64,000 bases of DNA. Source: Leekyejoonella antrihumi. Its GTDB lineage: Bacteria > Actinomycetota > Actinomycetes > Actinomycetales > Dermatophilaceae. Every line of letters starts with the position of its first letter. Position 1 is the first letter of the stretch. The position numbers and the translations under genes are program-made. The stretch spans positions 45,891 to 109,890 of the forward strand of contig NZ_VCQV01000014.1 of NCBI RefSeq assembly GCF_007845645.1. Reading direction: 5' to 3'. Below, in pieces: positions 60,151-64,000 of this stretch. The notes below the pieces were generated by a model, which had not been told where the DNA came from, did no database searches, and saw nothing but the letters and a program-made list of their open reading frames with translations.

Positions 60151-60888
60151 ATGACCTCCACTGACATCCGTTTCTACTTCGACCCGGTGTGCCCGTTCTG
60201 CTGGCTGACGAGCAAGTGGATCCGGATGGTGCAGGTCGAGCGGGACCTCACCGTGGACTGGCGGTTCATCTCGCTGCGTCTGATCAACTCGCACATCGAC
60301 TACGACGCGCACTTCCCGCCGGAGTACGAGGCCGGGCACACCGCCGGCTTACGGCTGCTCCGGGTAGCCGCCAGGGCGCGCGCCGAGCACGGGCGCGCCG
60401 CAATGGACCCGCTGCAGGCGGCCTTCGGGAAGCATATCTTTGACACTCCACCGCCCACCGATGTCGCAGGTGAGCAGGAGAACCGCGAGCGGCGCGGCAC
60501 GCGGGCGTTCGTCGAGCCGATCCTGCGGGAGGCCGGTCTGCCCCTCGACCTGGCCGACGCCCTGGGCGACGAGTCCTGGGACGCCGAGATCCGTGCGGAC
60601 GGCGACGAGGCGCTGGCGCTGACAGGCAAGGACGTCGGCACCCCGATCATCCACTTCGAGCCGCCGGAGGGGGTCGCGTTCTTCGGCCCGGTGATCAGCC
60701 GGCTGCCCGAGCAGGAGCACGCCGGCGAGCTGTGGGACCACGTGGTCGGCCTGGCTCGGTTCCCCGGGTTCGCCGAGCTGAAGCGCAGTATGCGGGAGCA
60801 GCCGCAGCTGGTCGGGTTCGGTGTGGAGACCGGCACCATTGGCAAGCAAGAAGACTGGCACGCGGGCAGTCGCCGACAGCACAAGTGA
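60151..60888 (+). CDS. Mycothiol-dependent nitroreductase-like DsbA-fold protein (Rv2466c type)
   Basis: A 245-residue thioredoxin-fold protein: IRFYFDPVCPFCWLTSKWIR with CPFC (C14, C17) close to the N-terminus, a helical insertion, then VGTPIIHFEPPEG with the cis-Pro and FFGPVISRLP. This closely matches the mycobacterial Rv2466c group, which uses mycothiol for reduction of disulfides and nitro compounds. TACGGT lies 6 nt before the ATG (leaderless). The SRPBCC gene follows 7 nt later. Confidence 0.87.
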   Translation: MTSTDIRFYFDPVCPFCWLTSKWIRMVQVERDLTVDWRFISLRLINSHIDYDAHFPPEYEAGHTAGLRLLRVAARARAEHGRAAMDPLQAAFGKHIFDTPPPTDVAGEQENRERRGTRAFVEPILREAGLPLDLADALGDESWDAEIRADGDEALALTGKDVGTPIIHFEPPEGVAFFGPVISRLPEQEHAGELWDHVVGLARFPGFAELKRSMREQPQLVGFGVETGTIGKQEDWHAGSRRQHK

Positions 60889-60895
60889 GGAACCG

Positions 60896-61372
60896 ATGAG
60901 CGAAACTCCAGTGCACACCCATGAGCAGTCGATCGTCGTCGAGGCAACGCCGGAGGCGCTCTACGACCTGGTCAGCGACATCGCCCGGACGGGAGAGTGG
61001 AGCCCGGTCTGCACGTGGTGCCGGTGGGACGACGCGGCACAGGCGGGTCAGGTCGGCGCCGGGTTCACTGGCCACAATGAGCTGCCAGATCGCACCTGGG
61101 ACACCAAGTCCCGGGTTGTTGCAGCCGATCGTGGCCGGGAGTTCGCCTGGGTCGTGGGCGGCAGCTTCGCGCGATGGGGCTTCTCATTTGCGCCGGACGG
61201 TGCGGCCACCAGGCTGACCGAGAGCTGGCAGTTCCTGCCGGGTGGGATCGCCATGTTTGGTGAGAAGTATGGCGACCAGGCGGCGGCGGAGATCGACGAG
61301 CGCATCCGACTGGCGCACGACGGGATTCCGCGAACGCTCGCGGCAATCAAGCGGGTCGCCGAGACCGCCTGA
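60896..61372 (+). CDS. SRPBCC/polyketide cyclase-like protein
   Basis: A 158-residue START-fold protein: HEQSIVVEATPEALYDLVSDIARTGEWSPVCTWCRW, FTGHNELPDRTWDTKSRV and LTESWQFLPGG, typical of SRPBCC small-ligand binders. GAGGA precedes the ATG. It is in the same transcription unit as the mycothiol-type oxidoreductase; ligand unknown. Confidence 0.87.
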   Translation: MSETPVHTHEQSIVVEATPEALYDLVSDIARTGEWSPVCTWCRWDDAAQAGQVGAGFTGHNELPDRTWDTKSRVVAADRGREFAWVVGGSFARWGFSFAPDGAATRLTESWQFLPGGIAMFGEKYGDQAAAEIDERIRLAHDGIPRTLAAIKRVAETA

Positions 61373-61373
61373 C

Positions 61374-61862
61374 CTACCGGGGCACGGGATGCGGCAGGAT
61401 CCGACCCGTCCCATGCTGGCTATAACGGTTCGGATCCGACGGCAGCCTCATGGCGACACCGGGGATGTCGGCACGCGGTCCCAGACTCGACAGGTCGGTG
61501 ATGGGTACCCACTGGGCGAAGCCGGCGTGCCGCCTGCCTCGCTGGTCCCAAGGTCCCCGCCGATGATGGTCGCGCCGAGGATGAATCGCTGAGAGCGCGT
61601 CGGATGCTCATCGGCGTTGCGTGGAACAGTGAAGTGGTGGTTCGCGAGGATCGGGCCGACAGCCACACGGAAATCTGCCTCCTTGAATACCTCTCGGATG
61701 ACGGCATCCGTGATGGGCTTGTCGAACACCCCTGGCATGCGCCAACCCGGCTCGGAATGGCCGCCACGGTTGAACCAGGTCAGCAGGATCTGGTCTTCTG
61801 CATTGTCAGTAGTGCGTAAGGGCTATGCGGGCGTCGTATTCGGTGGAGTGCGCGTGGCGACG
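61374..61862 (-). pseudogene. Decayed NUDIX hydrolase gene
   Basis: The frame pieces read RRHAHSTEYDARIALT, then (shifted) DNAEDQILLTWFNRGGHSEPGWRMPG and ITDAVIREVFKEADFRVAVGPILANHHFTVPR...RFILGATIIGGDLGTSEAGG, then (shifted again) HAGFAQWVPITDLSSLGPRADIPGVAM to a stop at 61374. The order matches a NUDIX protein. The NUDIX box has lost its central part (GVFDKPI...REVFKEADF), so the gene is inactive apart from the frameshifts. It fills the 618-nt gap between the SRPBCC gene and the protease module together with ~130 nt in which I see nothing. Confidence 0.75.
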
Positions 61863-61990
61863 CTACAGCGCGGTCGGGCGCCGCAGACGATGTCCTCGTC
61901 GGGCCGAGCGTCACTTGCGGCGGAAGGACGCATTGACCCCGCAACGGGGCGACGATTCGAGTTTGCCGAGGCGACGGCTCGGGGCAGCGA

Positions 61991-62377
61991 TCACTGACGC
62001 CGCTTGAAGGTCGCTTCGAACGCCACCTCACCACTTAGTTCTGCGACGAACGCGACCTTGCCCGACGCGGTGAGTGACAGTTTCGCCGTGACCGAGTCCA
62101 GCACGTACTTGCTCTTCTGGTTCGGCTCTGAATCTGCAGTGAAAATCGCCTCGACAGCCTGAAACGCCTTCTTCCAGCTATCGAGAAACTCTGCTGGGTC
62201 AACCCTCGCGGCCCTGCGCTTCCATAGGTCCAGCACCTTCGACTGAAGTTCCACCTCATCGGCATTGCCGAAGGAATCGGATTGACCGTAACCCTCTCCT
62301 GGGTTGTCCTCGGCTTGGAGCATTGGTGGCGCGGCCACCCAAACCTCGATGTCAGGCTGACTGGCCTGTGTGGTCAT
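61991..62377 (-). CDS. Trypsin-co-occurring-domain-like protein
   Basis: A 128-residue protein. A helical middle (VELQSKVLDLWKRRAARVDPAEFLDSWKKAFQAVEAIF) is followed by strands VTAKLSLTASGKVAFVAELSGEVAFEATFKRR, resembling the small Trypco-type domains encoded beside trypsin-like proteases in predicted conflict systems. The assignment is by pattern and context. Its ATG overlaps the protease stop by 4 nt (ATGA), so the two are made together. Base composition is visibly lower in G+C than in the rest of the window. Confidence 0.72.
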   Translation of the reverse strand: MTTQASQPDIEVWVAAPPMLQAEDNPGEGYGQSDSFGNADEVELQSKVLDLWKRRAARVDPAEFLDSWKKAFQAVEAIFTADSEPNQKSKYVLDSVTAKLSLTASGKVAFVAELSGEVAFEATFKRRQ

Positions 62378-63333
62378 GGATAAAACTCCAATCCGGATGC
62401 TGTTTCTAGCTGATGGCACGTTTGGGCATAACCAGTTGCGGGCGGGGCTGACTGGAGTCCAGGTGGCACGTAGCCCTCCAGGATGGGCCGCAAGACGCCG
62501 AGATACATACCCGCTGGCTCTCTCAGCGTGTCGTCGACGATGAACGCTCCGGAGTCACCGGGTAGGCCTGTCCAGTCAATACTGAATCTGACAGGAAACA
62601 GGATGCTGCCTAAGACGCCAAGGTTCATGTCAGTGTCGACAACCGTCACGTTGATGTGGTGGCCTCGGCTGGCCGAAAGAACTAACGGCTGACCCGCCAC
62701 CACCGGCCACGATGCTCTTGAAGGAGCGCGGGCTGGCGGTGGCATCGTGCTCGATACGACAACAGCGTCGATACACCCACCGTAGGCATCGATGACCCTT
62801 CCAGTACCACCGTCATCAAATGCAACCCTGGCACTGATGGGATCGACTGCGTGTCGCGGCACCAGCCAACCCTCTCTGTGCCGCGAATGAGACTTCACCC
62901 AGCAAGAAGCCCGAGCTTGAGTCGGCGCTGTCACGTGCGGGGCTGTGCGCCAATGCTCCTCGAGAACCGTGTACCGGACCACTACTGGAAGGGAGACGTC
63001 GTCGACACTCATCGAAAACCTTGATCTGCCGACATCGTCAGGGTCCTGTACGAATCCTTCATTGTCCGGCACCTCTGCATACACGATCACACCGAAGGCG
63101 CCGTCTAACTCCTCGATGAAGCCAGCAGCGATGCGACTGACAAATGGGATTCCTGATAATTGTTCTCGAAGTTGCGGGAGGGCAGCAGCTATGCGGTTGC
63201 TCCACAACCAGACGTCGCCGAGATCACCATTCCCACGCTCCTCGAGGCGTCTCAAGCCGATCTGGGCTCCGTCATCGAAACCATAGCCAGGGCGCGGGAC
63301 GTTTCCTAACCACTCCCTGTCGAAGTCCGCCAT
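62374..63333 (-). CDS. Trypsin-like serine protease (intracellular, accessory)
   Basis: A 319-residue protein. Residues ~140-290 are a chymotrypsin-fold domain with a complete triad: H161 (GWLVPRHAV), D189 (GCIDAVVV) and S261 (LPGDSGAFIV). The N-terminal ~135 residues (WLWSNRIAAALPQLREQLSGIPFVSRIAAGFI...) are a separate alpha/beta part without a known name. No signal peptide, so it acts inside the cell, as expected for protease effectors of conflict systems. ATG 63333 has GAGG 6 nt upstream. Confidence 0.83.
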   Translation of the reverse strand: MADFDREWLGNVPRPGYGFDDGAQIGLRRLEERGNGDLGDVWLWSNRIAAALPQLREQLSGIPFVSRIAAGFIEELDGAFGVIVYAEVPDNEGFVQDPDDVGRSRFSMSVDDVSLPVVVRYTVLEEHWRTAPHVTAPTQARASCWVKSHSRHREGWLVPRHAVDPISARVAFDDGGTGRVIDAYGGCIDAVVVSSTMPPPARAPSRASWPVVAGQPLVLSASRGHHINVTVVDTDMNLGVLGSILFPVRFSIDWTGLPGDSGAFIVDDTLREPAGMYLGVLRPILEGYVPPGLQSAPPATGYAQTCHQLETASGLEFYP

Positions 63334-63490
63334 GTCTGGCCTCGATTCCGCCCTGTGACCGGCAGTCGAAGAGTCCCTGACAGATATCTTGCTCGCGGCC
63401 AGCTCCGCTGTCTAGACCGTGTGGAGTGATCCGCTCGTGAGTGGTCGGAGGTGAGTCATTCGGGCGGGTCCGGCATCGTCGAGTGGTCGT

Positions 63491-63877
63491 TCAGACGCCG
63501 GCGACATAGGCGGTGAGGAAGTGGACGCCGTGGCGGTCGAGGTTGCCGCGGGCGCGGTCGTAGTGCTCGGTGGTACGCGGGTCGGCGTGCCGAGCCAAGA
63601 TCTGCGCGTCACGTAGCGGGACTCCGGCATCGAGGGCGTTGGTGATCGCCGCGTGGCGCAGCGAGTGCGGGCTGATGTGCCGCGGGATCGCGGCGGCACG
63701 AGCGATGCGGATAACCATCCGGTACACATCTCGCCGGTCAACCGGTTTCCCGGACAGTGGCCGCAGGATCAGAGGCCCGGTGGTGCGCTGCCCCCGGCAG
63801 CTCTCCAGGACACGCAGCACCGGGACGGTCAGCGGCATGGTTGCGGGTTTGTTGCCCTTGCCGACCAGGTGCAGCAC
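63491..63877 (-). pseudogene. Tyrosine recombinase/integrase, C-terminal fragment
   Basis: About 128 residues of a phage-type integrase catalytic domain: VGKGNKPATMPL (Lys beta-hairpin), HSLRHAAITNALDAGVPLRDAQILARHADPRTTEHYDRA with the H-x-x-R, H and Tyr nucleophile. The first catalytic Arg region and the N-terminal DNA-binding domains are missing: upstream of 63877 the frame meets a stop within four codons, in sequence resembling an IS end. Confidence 0.82.
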
Positions 63878-64000
63878 TGTGTTTTGTCAATTGGATGTCG
63901 GCCGTTTGAGCGCTAATTTTCCGGCCAGTTGAGCGGGGTTTCCTGCCGTTTGAGCGTTACGACTAGAACGGCGGGTTTTTGGGGTCGTCCGGGTGGGTGG
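63878..64000. mobile_element. Probable end of an IS21-type insertion sequence, continues outside the window
   Basis: From ~63878 the sequence changes to TGTGTTTTGTCAATTGG followed by repeated transposase-site-like motifs: GCCGTTTGAGCG (63901), GCCAGTTGAGCG (63924), GCCGTTTGAGCG (63945). Multiple short repeats inside the terminus are typical of IS21-family ends. It interrupts the integrase gene. No transposase is visible within the window. Confidence 0.6.

Noticed and set aside
61604..61997. Plus-strand ORFs across the NUDIX remnant
   Set aside because: They are shadows of the decayed minus-strand NUDIX gene, and their sequences show no family pattern.
1..64000. tRNA or rRNA genes
   Set aside because: No cloverleaf-like segment or ribosomal signature was seen in the gaps; a covariance-model scan would be decisive.

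Overview
The window is chromosomal DNA of a high-GC actinobacterium. Support for this comes from a mycothiol-type DsbA-fold oxidoreductase, a LigD-type end-joining polymerase, PadR/HAAS and HxlR regulators, many GTG starts, and many genes that look leaderless (a TANNNT hexamer 6-7 nt before the start codon and no ribosome-binding site). A Micrococcales relative (Dermacoccaceae/Intrasporangiaceae-like) is my inference and cannot be proved from the window.

Layout. 1-5.3 kb: end of an MHS-type transporter, PadR-HAAS pair, aminotransferase, amino-acid permease. 5.5-10.3 kb: stress and housekeeping genes (hemerythrin, CopD-like membrane protein, CsbD, AhpD-like protein, a frameshifted lipoprotein, a Gly/Gln repeat protein, exonuclease III). 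10.4-13.5 kb: coupled succinate-semialdehyde dehydrogenase-like and GMC oxidoreductase genes. 13.6-19.7 kb: an unusual MarR-ClC-lgt-MarR-ClC run in which both MarR genes carry the same operator-like palindrome. 19.8-33.2 kb: asparaginase, permeases, macro-domain protein, pfkA, NUDIX, hydrolases, OsmC, rhodanese, a G6PDH-like enzyme and a geranylgeranyl-reductase-like flavoprotein. 33.4-38.7 kb: a tightly overlapping BVMO-GT4-methyltransferase-prenyltransferase-like-methyltransferase operon. 38.8-61.4 kb: thioredoxin, cysteine-dioxygenase-like protein, LysR, crotonase, ArsR-MFS, a thioesterase-like hydrolase, nadE, nitroreductase/HxlR, a SWIM-SNF2 helicase, SDR, a 664-residue protein that may join a lysin-like domain to a cysteine protease, GT39, LigD polymerase, glmS, the mycothiol-type oxidoreductase and an SRPBCC protein. 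61.4-64 kb: a lower-GC accessory end with a decayed NUDIX gene, a trypsin-like protease coupled to a trypsin-co-occurring-domain-like protein, a truncated tyrosine recombinase and what looks like an IS21-type end.

The least ordinary structure is a set of short dispersed repeats. A 21-bp-period motif (core CGAGAAGTCAC) lies in inverted arrays on both sides of two unrelated genes, the macro-domain gene and a thioesterase-like hydrolase. On the left the arrays run into the 3' ends of two unrelated transporter genes and supply their C-terminal tails and stop codons through a nearly identical 31-bp segment. Two further repeat families (CGAGTGGAG/CTCCACTCG and CCCCACGAAGT/ACTTCGTGGGG) also sit at gene ends and feed C-terminal tails. 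Two genes (ClC-1 and a lipoprotein) are frameshifted at G5 runs, so either the assembly has homopolymer errors or these are real mutations.
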